64,000 nucleotides of DNA from JAAELZ01 sp047639475 (GTDB lineage: Bacteria; Pseudomonadota; Gammaproteobacteria; Arenicellales; Poriferihabitantaceae), in NCBI GenBank assembly GCA_047639475.1, contig JBLIOD010000010.1:5789-69788 (forward strand), written 5' to 3'. Below the pieces are notes generated by a model that saw only the letters and a program-made list of their open reading frames with translations, searched no databases and was not told the DNA's origin. A program made the translations under genes and the position numbers. This document shows positions 16,840-25,860 of the stretch, one piece after another (within the stretch, counting starts at the first letter, position 1; each line of letters begins with the position of its first letter).

Positions 16840-18072
16840 TTAAAAACTTCCCTTAAACCAACTCTTCATCCGACTCAACACATCGGATAATTTGCTGCTT
16901 CTCAGTTGCTTGCTCTTCTTAGAGCTTTGCTCTTTATGACCGAATTTCACCAGGCCAGTGCCCGTTGCAAAAATCGGGCTTAATACCACTTCACTCAAGC
17001 TACCTTCGTATTTTGGTAGGCCCAAGCGAACAGGCATATGAAAAACTTCTTCTGCTAACTCGACCGCATTCTCTAGCTTTGAACTGCCGCCTGTTATCAC
17101 GATTGAATTGACTATTTCTTCAAAGCCACTGCGCCTTAGCTCACCTTGTGCAAGTACAAATATTTCTTCCATTCGCGGCTCAATCACTTCCGCCAAGTTG
17201 TATCTTGATAACTTGCGTGAAGGCTTACCTCCTATGCTCGGCGCTTCAACACTTTCAGCGGCACCCACTTGACTGGCCAGTGCACAACCATATTTTTTCT
17301 TCAAATCTTCTGCTGCTTGAGTAGGCGTCTGTAAGGCAATGGCGATATCATTGGTGACTTGGTCGCCTGCGATTGGAATTACCGAGGTATGCTTTATCGT
17401 GCCACCATGGAATATGGCGATGTCTGTTGTTCCACCACCAATATCAATCATGCAAACCCCTAAATGTCGCTCATCATCAGTTAACACTGATTCGCTTGAT
17501 GCTAGTTGCTCTAAGATAATGTCATCTACTTGCAGACCACAGCGTTTAATACATTTAATAATGTTCTGTGCTGAACTTACAGCCCCGGTAATGATATGCA
17601 CCTTTGACTCCAAACGTACGCCGCTCATGCCCAGTGGCTGTCTCACCTCGTCTTGGCCATCAATAATGAAGTCTTGCGGCAATACATGAAGTATTTGTTG
17701 GTCTTTGGGTATCGCCATGGCTTGCGCTGCTTCAATGACCCTATCAACATCATCTTGACGCACTTCCGCATCTCGAATAGCGACCACGCCATGTGAATTA
17801 AAGCTATTGATATGGGCACCTGCTATCCCTGCATAAACAGAGAATATTTGGCAACCTGCCATCAATTCAGCTTCTTCCACAGCGCGTTGAATAGATGACA
17901 CAGTCGATTCAATATCGGCCACTACGCCGCGACGCAACCCCTTTGACGGATGATGACCCACACCAATAATTTCTAATTTGCCTTCGTCGTTTTGCTCTGC
18001 AACGATAGCCAGCACTTTTGAAGTACCTATATCTAAGCCGACGATTAAATTGCTATCAGTTTTCTTAACCAT
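16840..18072 (-). CDS. ftsA: cell division protein FtsA
   Basis: The 410-residue actin-like ATPase opens with LIVGLDIGTSKVLAIVAE (phosphate 1) and has GVCMIDIGGGTTDIAIF (phosphate 2) and IVITGGSSKLENAVELAEEV (adenosine motif). The SHS2 (1C) subdomain sits near residues 85-165. The C-terminal tail (SRMKSWFKGSF) is the amphipathic helix that ties FtsZ filaments to the inner membrane. Position between ftsQ and ftsZ is standard. Confidence 0.97.
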   Translation of the reverse strand: MVKKTDSNLIVGLDIGTSKVLAIVAEQNDEGKLEIIGVGHHPSKGLRRGVVADIESTVSSIQRAVEEAELMAGCQIFSVYAGIAGAHINSFNSHGVVAIRDAEVRQDDVDRVIEAAQAMAIPKDQQILHVLPQDFIIDGQDEVRQPLGMSGVRLESKVHIITGAVSSAQNIIKCIKRCGLQVDDIILEQLASSESVLTDDERHLGVCMIDIGGGTTDIAIFHGGTIKHTSVIPIAGDQVTNDIAIALQTPTQAAEDLKKKYGCALASQVGAAESVEAPSIGGKPSRKLSRYNLAEVIEPRMEEIFVLAQGELRRSGFEEIVNSIVITGGSSKLENAVELAEEVFHMPVRLGLPKYEGSLSEVVLSPIFATGTGLVKFGHKEQSSKKSKQLRSSKLSDVLSRMKSWFKGSF

Positions 18073-18081
18073 GTCGCGTGT

Positions 18082-18876
18082 CTATTGTTGTGTCTCTTTA
18101 GTTTGCGGTGCCCACTTAATGGAAAAACCGCTTGAATAACGTAAATCAACCCGTTCGATACCCCTGGGGTGCTCAATTAAACTTTGTCGAATACTTTTCA
18201 AAAAGCTGTCTAGTTGCGCAGACGAATTAGCCTCTAGCAATATCATTTCAAATGGCGCTCGCCGCATTTTCCCTAGCACTTCAACTTGTAGCGTCCACAA
18301 GTGTTGAGCGCTTAATTTCACTGATACTAAGCGTAAGCCTTGATTTGAAAACGCAGACGCCCAGGCTTGGTATTGTCCGTATATATAGTCATGCTGATCA
18401 GCTTGGCCAGACAAAGTAGGTAACCACACGGTCTTCACTAAAGGCAGTTCAGCCAGCTTGCCTTTAGTCGTGAGTAACTTGTCTTCTCCCCACCGTGCTA
18501 TCGGCTTGTGTTCCGTAACATCAATCATTAATGTGTCCGGCCAGCGGCGCCTAATGCTCACTTCATCGACCCAAACAAATTCATCCATCGCTTGCTGAAT
18601 GGCGGCCATATCAATGGAAAAATAATTCCCCGCCAATGCCTTCACCACTGCCTCCTTTAATAAAGCTTCGTCTACATGCTGTGGGTTGCCTGACAAAGCC
18701 ACTTTTTTCAATTGAAAACCAGTGGGCTGATACAGTCGATCGACCAATAATCCTGTCGTCAATCCCACGATTGCCAAAGTAGTAATCCCTATCAGCACGC
18801 GAATAAAGCTGCCATTTTTGCTCGACTCGAGTTCAGCAACCCTTCCGTTTTGCACGCTAGCCGTTATTGAATTCAC
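18082..18876 (-). CDS. ftsQ: cell division protein FtsQ
   Basis: The 264-residue bitopic protein has one membrane segment (VLIGITTLAIVGLTTGLLV), then the POTRA domain (FQLKKVALSGNPQHVDEALL, VDEVSIRRRWPDTLMIDVTE) and the beta domain (KPIARWGEDKLLTTKGKL, LPTLSG, IERVDLRYSSGFSIKW). In the periplasm it joins the FtsB-FtsL pair and brings FtsW/FtsI to the ring. Its start overlaps the upstream murB-like stop by 4 bp (ATGA), so the two are probably translationally coupled. Confidence 0.95.
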   Translation of the reverse strand: MNSITASVQNGRVAELESSKNGSFIRVLIGITTLAIVGLTTGLLVDRLYQPTGFQLKKVALSGNPQHVDEALLKEAVVKALAGNYFSIDMAAIQQAMDEFVWVDEVSIRRRWPDTLMIDVTEHKPIARWGEDKLLTTKGKLAELPLVKTVWLPTLSGQADQHDYIYGQYQAWASAFSNQGLRLVSVKLSAQHLWTLQVEVLGKMRRAPFEMILLEANSSAQLDSFLKSIRQSLIEHPRGIERVDLRYSSGFSIKWAPQTKETQQ

Positions 18877-19775
18877 GTGCGCTCTCCAACAAAATTAATC
18901 AATGAATGCAGTTGCACATCAAATTTCTGTTTAACCATACGTTGCCCATAACCAACTAACGCTTCGACATCGGACACACTAGACCTATTTGATAGAGCCA
19001 ATTCATTAGGCGAACGCCTATCAAAAGCAGCGCCCCCTAAGGCGTATCCCGCTAGGCCACACTCTTGTAATAAAGAGGCTGGATTCACCTGACTAGATGC
19101 ATGATAAATACCGGTTGAGGTACTTTTCCCAGTAAAGCGACTTGGCATATTTTTAAATAGCAACAACGCCTTATTTCGCTTGGTCTGTTGCTGTTTAAAT
19201 TCGAATTCAGCACCGACAATCCAAGCTTGCTTTTTCGGGTCTGCGCACCCCAGTAGCTGCGGTACTCGCGACATCTCACACCAAATCAAGTCACCATCGC
19301 GATTAACGCATTCCAGCTGTTTGATTGATGCCCATTTATCCTCTTCTACAGCGCCCATCGCCAATGCACCGCCCAAGGTACCGCTCGATAAGCTTAAGAA
19401 CTCAAGTTCTTCAAAGCCTTTATCTGACATGTATCTCGCCAATGTCGCGTTGTCTGCACCTGCTTCAGCATAAAACCGCTTATCACCCAACGGCCGTATA
19501 ACTGCTAGTCCCACACGTGTACTGAGTGTGACGCCCTTAATCCCACCATCTCGCACCAGAGTATTGTTTCCACTGCCTAGCCACGTGATAGGGATATTCC
19601 CTGGTAATTGACACATCAATTGCACCACGCTGGTTTTTCCAGACGCGGAAAAATAGCATTGCGCTGTTCCACCCATGTTCCAACGAGAGTGTTTGCCCAT
19701 CGGCTCATTGCGCGACAAGGTTCCTTCTATGCCATCTAAGAAGCTACCAATACTGTGTTTCTTTGTACTAAACAT
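18873..19775 (-). CDS. murB: MurB-like FAD-fold protein, catalytic residues not conserved
   Basis: By position and N-terminal half this is UDP-N-acetylenolpyruvoylglucosamine reductase: WNMGGTAQCYF, ITWLGSGNNTLVRDGGIKGV (FAD binding) and FYAEAGADNATLARYM. The rest is unusual. The normal GIPG-VGGA-MNAG loop reads SLSSGTLGGALAMGAV; the FGYR-S-FK stretch with the active-site Arg is missing; the GS-FKNP segment with the proton-donating Ser reads GIYHASSQVNP; and the terminal EV-F-G with the catalytic Glu reads LHSLINFVG. So all three residues known from E. coli MurB (Arg159, Ser229, Glu325) seem lost. A canonical murB may exist elsewhere. I take the ATG at 19775, which overlaps murC by 8 bp, rather than the TTG at 19790. 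Confidence 0.8.
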   Translation of the reverse strand: MFSTKKHSIGSFLDGIEGTLSRNEPMGKHSRWNMGGTAQCYFSASGKTSVVQLMCQLPGNIPITWLGSGNNTLVRDGGIKGVTLSTRVGLAVIRPLGDKRFYAEAGADNATLARYMSDKGFEELEFLSLSSGTLGGALAMGAVEEDKWASIKQLECVNRDGDLIWCEMSRVPQLLGCADPKKQAWIVGAEFEFKQQQTKRNKALLLFKNMPSRFTGKSTSTGIYHASSQVNPASLLQECGLAGYALGGAAFDRRSPNELALSNRSSVSDVEALVGYGQRMVKQKFDVQLHSLINFVGERT

Positions 19776-21159
19776 GTGAACTCTCAGCAATCAGTGACTG
19801 CGCGTAACGCCCTATATCACCTGCCCCCAAACACAACAGCACATCGTTTTGTTTTATTTGGTGGGCAATTATTGAGCTGGCCTCTTCAAAATTTTCTACA
19901 AAAACCACCTGCCCACCCCTAGCCCGTATCGCATTGGCTAGCGCACGGCCGTCGGCACCCACACGGGGTGTTTCTCCCGCTCCGTATACTTCCAGCAAAA
20001 TCAAGTTTTCTTGTTCGCCCAAGACCTTGGCGAAATCATCAAACAATTCTTGCGTCCGTGAATAGCGATGAGGCTGGAATAAAGTAATGATGTTTCTATC
20101 GGGCCAACAGTCTTTGGCCGCTTCAAAGGTAGCCGAAAGTTCACGAGGGTGGTGAGCATAGTCGTCAACGACTAAGGCTCGTTTGGTGTCACTAAAAACA
20201 GCATCGCCCAAGATGCTAAATCGTCGAACTATGCCCTTGAACTCTAGCAGTGCATCTCGCACATCTTGATCCTTTACACCCAGTTTGGATGCAATCGCAA
20301 TCGCCACTAATGCGTTCAGTACGTTGTGTTTACCCGGCATCGCCAACGAAAACTGACCCACATTTATTCCGTGTCTCACTACGTCGAAATGGCTGATGTG
20401 ACCGTCTTGACGAAAGTTGGCTGCCTGTATATCAACATCATCATCAAAGCCGTATGACAAAATCCGGCGGTTAATTTTCTGCGCCACTTCCCGCACAACA
20501 GGGTCGTCAAAACACAAAATCGCCAGACCATAGAACGGCAGTTTATGCAAAAACTGTACAAAGGTACGCTTTAACTTCGCAAAACTATTCTCATAGGTTT
20601 GCATGTGGTCGTAGTCAATATTGGTAACAGCTGCAATAGTAGGTGTCAGCTGCAGAAAAGATGCATCGCTCTCATCAGCTTCCGCGACCAATATTTCACC
20701 TTGACCCAAGCGTGCATTGGAATCCACACTATTCACAATACCGCCGATGACAAATGTAGGGTCTAAACCTGCTTTTATTAACACACTAGAAACTAAACTA
20801 GTGGTTGTCGTTTTACCGTGCGTACCGGCAATGGCGATGCCTTGGCGAAAGCGCATCAGTTCACCTAACATTTCCGCTCGCGGTACCACTGGGATTTTGT
20901 TTTTGCGTGCAGCAGCCACCTCAGGGTTGTTCTTGTCGACCGCGCTAGAGGTCACCACCACATCAGCATCTTGACTGTTCTGCTCAACATGGCCAATCAT
21001 CGTCTTAGCGCCTAATCTTGCAAGGCGTTGTAAAGCCGGACTATCACGCAAATCAGAGCCTGTCACTTTATAGCCTTGCTCTAATAACACTTCCGCAATG
21101 CCGCTCATTCCGATGCCGCCCATGCCAACAAAGTGAATATGTTTTACAAACTCACGCAT
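19768..21159 (-). CDS. murC: UDP-N-acetylmuramate--L-alanine ligase
   Basis: The 463-residue Mur ligase starts with IHFVGMGGIGMSGIAEVLL (UDP-binding), has the ATP loop IAGTHGKTTTTSLVSSVL, the central EADESDASFLQL and NIDYDHM, and the C-terminal DDYAHHPRELSATFEAAK and FQPHRYSRTQEL, all typical of MurC. It adds L-alanine to UDP-MurNAc in the cytoplasm, the first step of the stem peptide. It overlaps murG by 8 bp and the murB-like gene by 8 bp. Confidence 0.97.
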   Translation of the reverse strand: MREFVKHIHFVGMGGIGMSGIAEVLLEQGYKVTGSDLRDSPALQRLARLGAKTMIGHVEQNSQDADVVVTSSAVDKNNPEVAAARKNKIPVVPRAEMLGELMRFRQGIAIAGTHGKTTTTSLVSSVLIKAGLDPTFVIGGIVNSVDSNARLGQGEILVAEADESDASFLQLTPTIAAVTNIDYDHMQTYENSFAKLKRTFVQFLHKLPFYGLAILCFDDPVVREVAQKINRRILSYGFDDDVDIQAANFRQDGHISHFDVVRHGINVGQFSLAMPGKHNVLNALVAIAIASKLGVKDQDVRDALLEFKGIVRRFSILGDAVFSDTKRALVVDDYAHHPRELSATFEAAKDCWPDRNIITLFQPHRYSRTQELFDDFAKVLGEQENLILLEVYGAGETPRVGADGRALANAIRARGGQVVFVENFEEASSIIAHQIKQNDVLLCLGAGDIGRYAQSLIAESSHV

Positions 21160-22225
21160 CTAACACCTCCATGCAAACATCTGCCACTGCTTCAGTAGCG
21201 TTTAAGCGTGCGTGTTGTTGGGCTTTCTCAGCCAGGGCTATAATTTTTGTACGGTCTGTCGCATAAGAAGCTAATTGCTCAACCCAACTACCTTTCTCAA
21301 ATTCCGGCTGTCGATAGCAAAGCGCTGATTGATCGGCTGCTAACTCTTGGGCGTTGAACCATTGGTGATCATCTATCGCATGCGGATAAGGCACAAACAA
21401 GGCCGCCACGCCTGCCGCTGCCACTTCCGAAACAGTCATTGCGCCGCTCCGACAAATAACAAAATCAGCCCACTCGTAAGCTCTTGGCATATCGTTTATG
21501 AATTCTGACACCTCACACTCCAGCGCCAGTTCTTCATATAAGCTTTCTACAGGTGCGTTTCGCCCCTTACCAGACTGATGGCGAATAGTTATCGGGGTTG
21601 AATCAGATAGGGTTTTCAACAACGCAGGCAAAAACTCATTAAACACCTGTGCGCCCAAACTGCCGCCAACGACTAATAGCCGTAAGGCACCTTCGCGACC
21701 AGACAACCGCTCAGCAGGCGCATCCAATGCCTTCATAGCCGGCTTTACCGGGTTGCCCGTGTGTAGATTGCTGTCAATTCCTTTGGCTTGACTAAACCCA
21801 GACAACTTCTTCAACGCTTTACTAGCGAGTATTTTGTTGGTCGTGCCCGCAATGGCATTTTGTTCATGGATAATAAGCGGTTTGCGCAGTATCCATCCCA
21901 CTAAACCGCCCGGCCCCGATGCAAATCCGCCCATGCCCAGCAAGGCGGTGGCCCGGCTACTGATGATGATGATTAACGCTTGAAACGCGGCACTTATGAG
22001 TACAAATGGCGCCACCAGTTTTCGCATCACCCCGGTACCACGCAACCCTTTGATATTAATAAAGCGCAATTCAAAACCAGCTTCAGGCACTAAGGTAGAC
22101 TCAATCCCATTGCGTGTGCCCATCCAAACAATGCGCACTCCTCGATCTCGCAATTCTTTCGCCACGCTCAAAGCGGGGATTACGTGCCCGCCTGTACCAC
22201 CCGCCATCACTAACAAAGTCTTCAT
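21152..22225 (-). CDS. murG: UDP-GlcNAc transferase MurG (lipid II synthesis)
   Basis: The 357-residue GT28 glycosyltransferase has the N-terminal GGTGGHVIPALSVAKELRDRG, the GMGGFASGPGG loop, IIHEQNAIAGTTNKIL, VVGGSLGAQVFNE, and the C-terminal donor site FVICRSGAMTVSEVAAAG with PYPHAIDDHQWFNAQEL. It adds GlcNAc to lipid I on the inner face of the membrane. Its start overlaps the ftsW stop by 4 bp. Confidence 0.97.
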   Translation of the reverse strand: MKTLLVMAGGTGGHVIPALSVAKELRDRGVRIVWMGTRNGIESTLVPEAGFELRFINIKGLRGTGVMRKLVAPFVLISAAFQALIIIISSRATALLGMGGFASGPGGLVGWILRKPLIIHEQNAIAGTTNKILASKALKKLSGFSQAKGIDSNLHTGNPVKPAMKALDAPAERLSGREGALRLLVVGGSLGAQVFNEFLPALLKTLSDSTPITIRHQSGKGRNAPVESLYEELALECEVSEFINDMPRAYEWADFVICRSGAMTVSEVAAAGVAALFVPYPHAIDDHQWFNAQELAADQSALCYRQPEFEKGSWVEQLASYATDRTKIIALAEKAQQHARLNATEAVADVCMEVLDA

Positions 22226-23409
22226 CGCTTGCCCCGTGCTGGTATAGCGCGTTTAAGCACTGGCAATCGGTTGGCTTTGTCAACAGCGAACAGTAAGCCT
22301 ATACAAGCCAAGCTAATGACCATACTGCTGCCGCCCGAACTCATTAAGGGCAAGTTCAAACCTTTTGTCGGCAGCAATCCCGTGCTAACGCCGACATGAA
22401 TGGCTGCGTTAAAAGTAAGCACCAAACCAATGCCATAAGCCAAGTAGGCGTTAAATCTCTGCGCACGTTGCATGGCAGTTGACGCGATAGCGAAAGCTCG
22501 CCACAACAAGAGTGCGAACAAACCCATCACGATAAATATACCCAAACTCCCCAATTCTTCACCAACGATGGCGATAAGAAAATCATTGTCCGCGTGCGGC
22601 AAATAATTCAGCTTTTGCAAGCTATTGCCTAGACCCACACCCAGCCAACCACCACGGCCAATGGCCATTAACGATTGAGTAAGCTGAAAGCCTTTATTAA
22701 AGGGGTCAGCCCACGGGTCTTGAAACACCATTAGCCGATCAACGCGATAAGGCTCTAGATAGGCGATTAGCGCCATGGCCACAGCAATGCATAAAAATAC
22801 ACCGATAAAATAACCAATGCGCACACCTGCTAAGTACATCAGCCCTCCCGTGGTGGCCAATATCACTACCGTGGTGCCAAAATCAGGCTGCGCTAAAAGC
22901 AAGCCGCACACGACTAAAATAGGCAAACCGATGTTTAACACGCCCACTTTGAATAAATGTACATTACTCTGTTTGCGCGCGTAGTAGTCGGCTATGTACA
23001 TCAAACACAATAGCTTAATGAGCTCTGCTGGCTGAAGGCGCACGCCGGCAATCTGCATCCAACGTGTGCTGCCGTTTACCTCCATCCCTACGCCTGGAAC
23101 AAACAAAGCAGCCAACAATACTAGGCCTACCAATAACAATACGCCGCTCATGGCTTGTACCCAATCTAAGCGCAGAAAACGAATAATCATTGCCATGGCA
23201 ATCAAACCCACACCAACATGAACACCATGTTTCACGATATGTGCGGTATGTAAGGCAAATTCTCTTGATCCTTTTGCAATACCTGCTGAGTAGACCATCA
23301 CCACGCCCAGTAATAATATACAACTAACGACCACCGCCAAGCCAAAATCAAAGCTGAATGATGGTGCGCGTTGATCAACCTGTCCATGCACTTGCGCTAC
23401 ACTGACCAT
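22222..23409 (-). CDS. ftsW: FtsW, SEDS-family peptidoglycan glycosyltransferase
   Basis: A 395-residue polytopic protein, about 10 membrane segments. SEDS-family hallmarks include the RWMQIAGVRLQPAELIKLL stretch, the QPDFGTTVVIL loop with the putative catalytic Asp, and KGLNLPLMSSGGSSMVISL near the C-terminus. It polymerises septal glycan together with the FtsI transpeptidase. It shares one base with the murD stop at its start (23409), consistent with coupled translation. Confidence 0.96.
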   Translation of the reverse strand: MVSVAQVHGQVDQRAPSFSFDFGLAVVVSCILLLGVVMVYSAGIAKGSREFALHTAHIVKHGVHVGVGLIAMAMIIRFLRLDWVQAMSGVLLLVGLVLLAALFVPGVGMEVNGSTRWMQIAGVRLQPAELIKLLCLMYIADYYARKQSNVHLFKVGVLNIGLPILVVCGLLLAQPDFGTTVVILATTGGLMYLAGVRIGYFIGVFLCIAVAMALIAYLEPYRVDRLMVFQDPWADPFNKGFQLTQSLMAIGRGGWLGVGLGNSLQKLNYLPHADNDFLIAIVGEELGSLGIFIVMGLFALLLWRAFAIASTAMQRAQRFNAYLAYGIGLVLTFNAAIHVGVSTGLLPTKGLNLPLMSSGGSSMVISLACIGLLFAVDKANRLPVLKRAIPARGKR

Positions 23410-24776
23410 TAGTATTGGCCCTCAGCCAAGGCAGACACAGCCATCTTAAAACACTCGCCGCGAGCCATGAAATTGGCGAACATGTCCATACTTGCGCAGG
23501 CAGGTGAAAACAATACTACGTCGCCAGCTTGTGCAATGTTTTGAGCTTTGCTTACGGCCTTTTCAAGGTTCTCGACGTGAATGCACTTCAGCAAATCACC
23601 TATCGCCTTTTCAATTAGAGCAGCATCCTCACCGAGTAAAATTACTGCGCGAACCGTTTCATCCATAGCGGGGCGTAGTTCACGAAAATCAGCGCCTTTG
23701 CCTAAACCGCCGAGTATCAACACCTTTTGTTCACTAAAGCCGCTGATGGCCGCCAAGGTTGCACCGACATTGGTACCCTTAGAATCATTCACCCAGCTAA
23801 CTGAATTAATGGTTGCAATCGCTTCGCAGCGATGCGGCAAGCCTGCAAAATCACAAGCAGCATCGATGACGGCTTGAGTGACTTTAAGCCCTGCCAATTC
23901 GACTAACGCCAACGCCGCCATTACGTTAGCCCAGTTTTGCTTACCTCGTAGCTTAAGGTCTGATACATTGAGTAATTGCTGCTCACCTTTGACTATCCAA
24001 TGGGCTTTGTCGTTGCTTAGCAAACCGTAATCATTTTCAGTGAGCGGCTTGTCCAGTCCAAAAGACAGTGTATTGTCATTATGAATCGTGGGTGCTGACG
24101 TATCATCACGGTTGACCAACTCCTTTTTTGCCCCGCGATAAATCGATGATTTAGAGGTCACATATGCTGCAAAACTGGCATATCTATCTAGATGGTCTTC
24201 CGACACGTTCAGTACAACCGCTACTTGTGCGTCTAGGCTTTGTACGGTGTCTAACTGGAAACTCGAGAGCTCAAGCACATAAAAATCGGGGTCTGCTTGT
24301 TGAAATAGATCTAATGCAGGGACGCCTATATTACCGCCTAATAACGCGGTCTTGTCCGTTGCATTGATCATTAAATCAACCAAGGTAGCAACCGTACTTT
24401 TACCATTTGAGCCTGTAATGGCGATAATGGGCGCACAGGCAAAATTTCGAAACAATTGGATATCACCAACTACCCTGGTATGTTCGCCTATTTTCTTTTC
24501 CAACTCCAGATCATCAGCGCCGATACCAGGACTAAGCACGACAACGTCAGCTGTCTCTAAAGTGTGTTGATCGAGGCCACCCGTCACTAATCGTGCTCGG
24601 GGAAACAAACCTTGCAACTCTTTCTTGTTTGGCGGGAATTCCCGTGTATCCATTGCAATCAACTCAGCAGTTGATTCTGCAAAAAACCGCATCACAGATT
24701 GACCTGTCATGCCGAAACCAATCACGGCAATTTTTTTGAAATTTGGCAAATTGGCCTTTTTCAAAACGATTGACAT
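23409..24776 (-). CDS. murD: UDP-N-acetylmuramoyl-L-alanine--D-glutamate ligase
   Basis: The 455-residue ligase begins with KKIAVIGFGMTGQSVMRFF, has the ATP loop AITGSNGKSTVATLVDLMI, LNVSEDHLDRYASFAAYV, PHRCEAIATINSVSWVNDSK and LGGLGKGADFRELRPAM. These are standard MurD segments; the lysine expected to be carbamylated lies in the central domain. It adds D-glutamate to UDP-MurNAc-L-Ala. It lies 1 bp from mraY. Confidence 0.96.
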   Translation of the reverse strand: MSIVLKKANLPNFKKIAVIGFGMTGQSVMRFFAESTAELIAMDTREFPPNKKELQGLFPRARLVTGGLDQHTLETADVVVLSPGIGADDLELEKKIGEHTRVVGDIQLFRNFACAPIIAITGSNGKSTVATLVDLMINATDKTALLGGNIGVPALDLFQQADPDFYVLELSSFQLDTVQSLDAQVAVVLNVSEDHLDRYASFAAYVTSKSSIYRGAKKELVNRDDTSAPTIHNDNTLSFGLDKPLTENDYGLLSNDKAHWIVKGEQQLLNVSDLKLRGKQNWANVMAALALVELAGLKVTQAVIDAACDFAGLPHRCEAIATINSVSWVNDSKGTNVGATLAAISGFSEQKVLILGGLGKGADFRELRPAMDETVRAVILLGEDAALIEKAIGDLLKCIHVENLEKAVSKAQNIAQAGDVVLFSPACASMDMFANFMARGECFKMAVSALAEGQY

Positions 24777-24777
24777 T

Positions 24778-25860
24778 CTATCTCGCTTTCAAGGTTGCTA
24801 AACCTATAATGACCAATATAAAAGTAATGATCCAAAAGCGGACAATCACCCGAGGCTCTGGCCAACCTTTCAATTCAAAATGATGATGGATAGGTGCCAT
24901 CCTTAATACACGGCGCCCCAACAGTTTGAATGAGGCCACTTGTACTATTACCGACAAGGTCTCAACGACAAACAAACCGCCCATAATCACCAACACCAAT
25001 TCTTGACGAACAATCACCGCTACCACACCAATGGCAGCGCCTAGGGATAAAGCACCGATATCTCCCATGAATACTTGAGCTGGGTAGGTGTTGAACCATA
25101 AAAAACCCAAACCGGCGCCTACCAAAGCCGTACAGAAAATTAACATCTCTCCGGCGCCCGCAATGTACGGTACGTTTAAATATTCAGAATAAATAGTGTT
25201 GCCCGATACATAACTAAATACCCCAAGACCCCCTGCGACCATCACCACTGGCAGTATCGCCAAGCCGTCCAAGCCATCGGTTAAATTCACAGCATTACTG
25301 GTACCCACGATGACAAACCACGCTAAGGGTATAAACAACCAACCTAGGCTAATTGCGATGTCCTTAAACAGCGGCACAATGAACTCTAAATCAGCTGCAC
25401 TACTCGCCGTGCTAAATAAGAAATAGGCCGCACAAAAAGCCGCCAGCGCTTGAGAGATAAACTTGGCTTTGGCGCCCATACCGCGCGGATTCTTGTCAAT
25501 GAGCTTTCGATAGTCGTCAAACCAACCAATCAGGCCAAATATCACCGTGACAAATAAAGTAACCCATATAAAACGATTAGTTAGGTCACCCCAAAGTAAC
25601 GTTGAAAAAACCACTGAGAACAAAATCAATAACCCCCCCATTGTAGGTGTGCCTACTTTCGAAAAATGACTCTTAGGGCCATCATCTCGAACGGTTTGAC
25701 CAATTTGATATTTCGATAATTTTCGAATCATAAACGGACCAAACATTAACGACAAACTCAACGCCGTTAACACGCTCATTATCGATCTAAAAGTGATGTA
25801 CTGAAAAACACCCAGTACACTGTATTGCTCCGAAAGATGGGCAAATAACCAAGTTAACAT
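24778..25860 (-). CDS. mraY: phospho-MurNAc-pentapeptide translocase MraY
   Basis: A 360-residue, ten-segment membrane enzyme with the family hallmarks GPKSHFSKVGTPTMGGLLIL, IGWFDDYRKL with the catalytic Asp pair, NAVNLTDGLDGLA, and WFNTYPAQVFMGDIGALSLG; the C-terminal MAPIHHHFELKGWPE holds the HHH motif. It links the pentapeptide precursor to undecaprenyl phosphate to form lipid I. It overlaps murF by 7 bp. Confidence 0.98.
   Translation of the reverse strand: MLTWLFAHLSEQYSVLGVFQYITFRSIMSVLTALSLSLMFGPFMIRKLSKYQIGQTVRDDGPKSHFSKVGTPTMGGLLILFSVVFSTLLWGDLTNRFIWVTLFVTVIFGLIGWFDDYRKLIDKNPRGMGAKAKFISQALAAFCAAYFLFSTASSAADLEFIVPLFKDIAISLGWLFIPLAWFVIVGTSNAVNLTDGLDGLAILPVVMVAGGLGVFSYVSGNTIYSEYLNVPYIAGAGEMLIFCTALVGAGLGFLWFNTYPAQVFMGDIGALSLGAAIGVVAVIVRQELVLVIMGGLFVVETLSVIVQVASFKLLGRRVLRMAPIHHHFELKGWPEPRVIVRFWIITFILVIIGLATLKAR

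Noticed and set aside
16404..16856. 150-codon frame on the plus strand opposite ftsZ
   Set aside because: It is antisense to a highly conserved gene, has no domain, and follows from codon bias of ftsZ.
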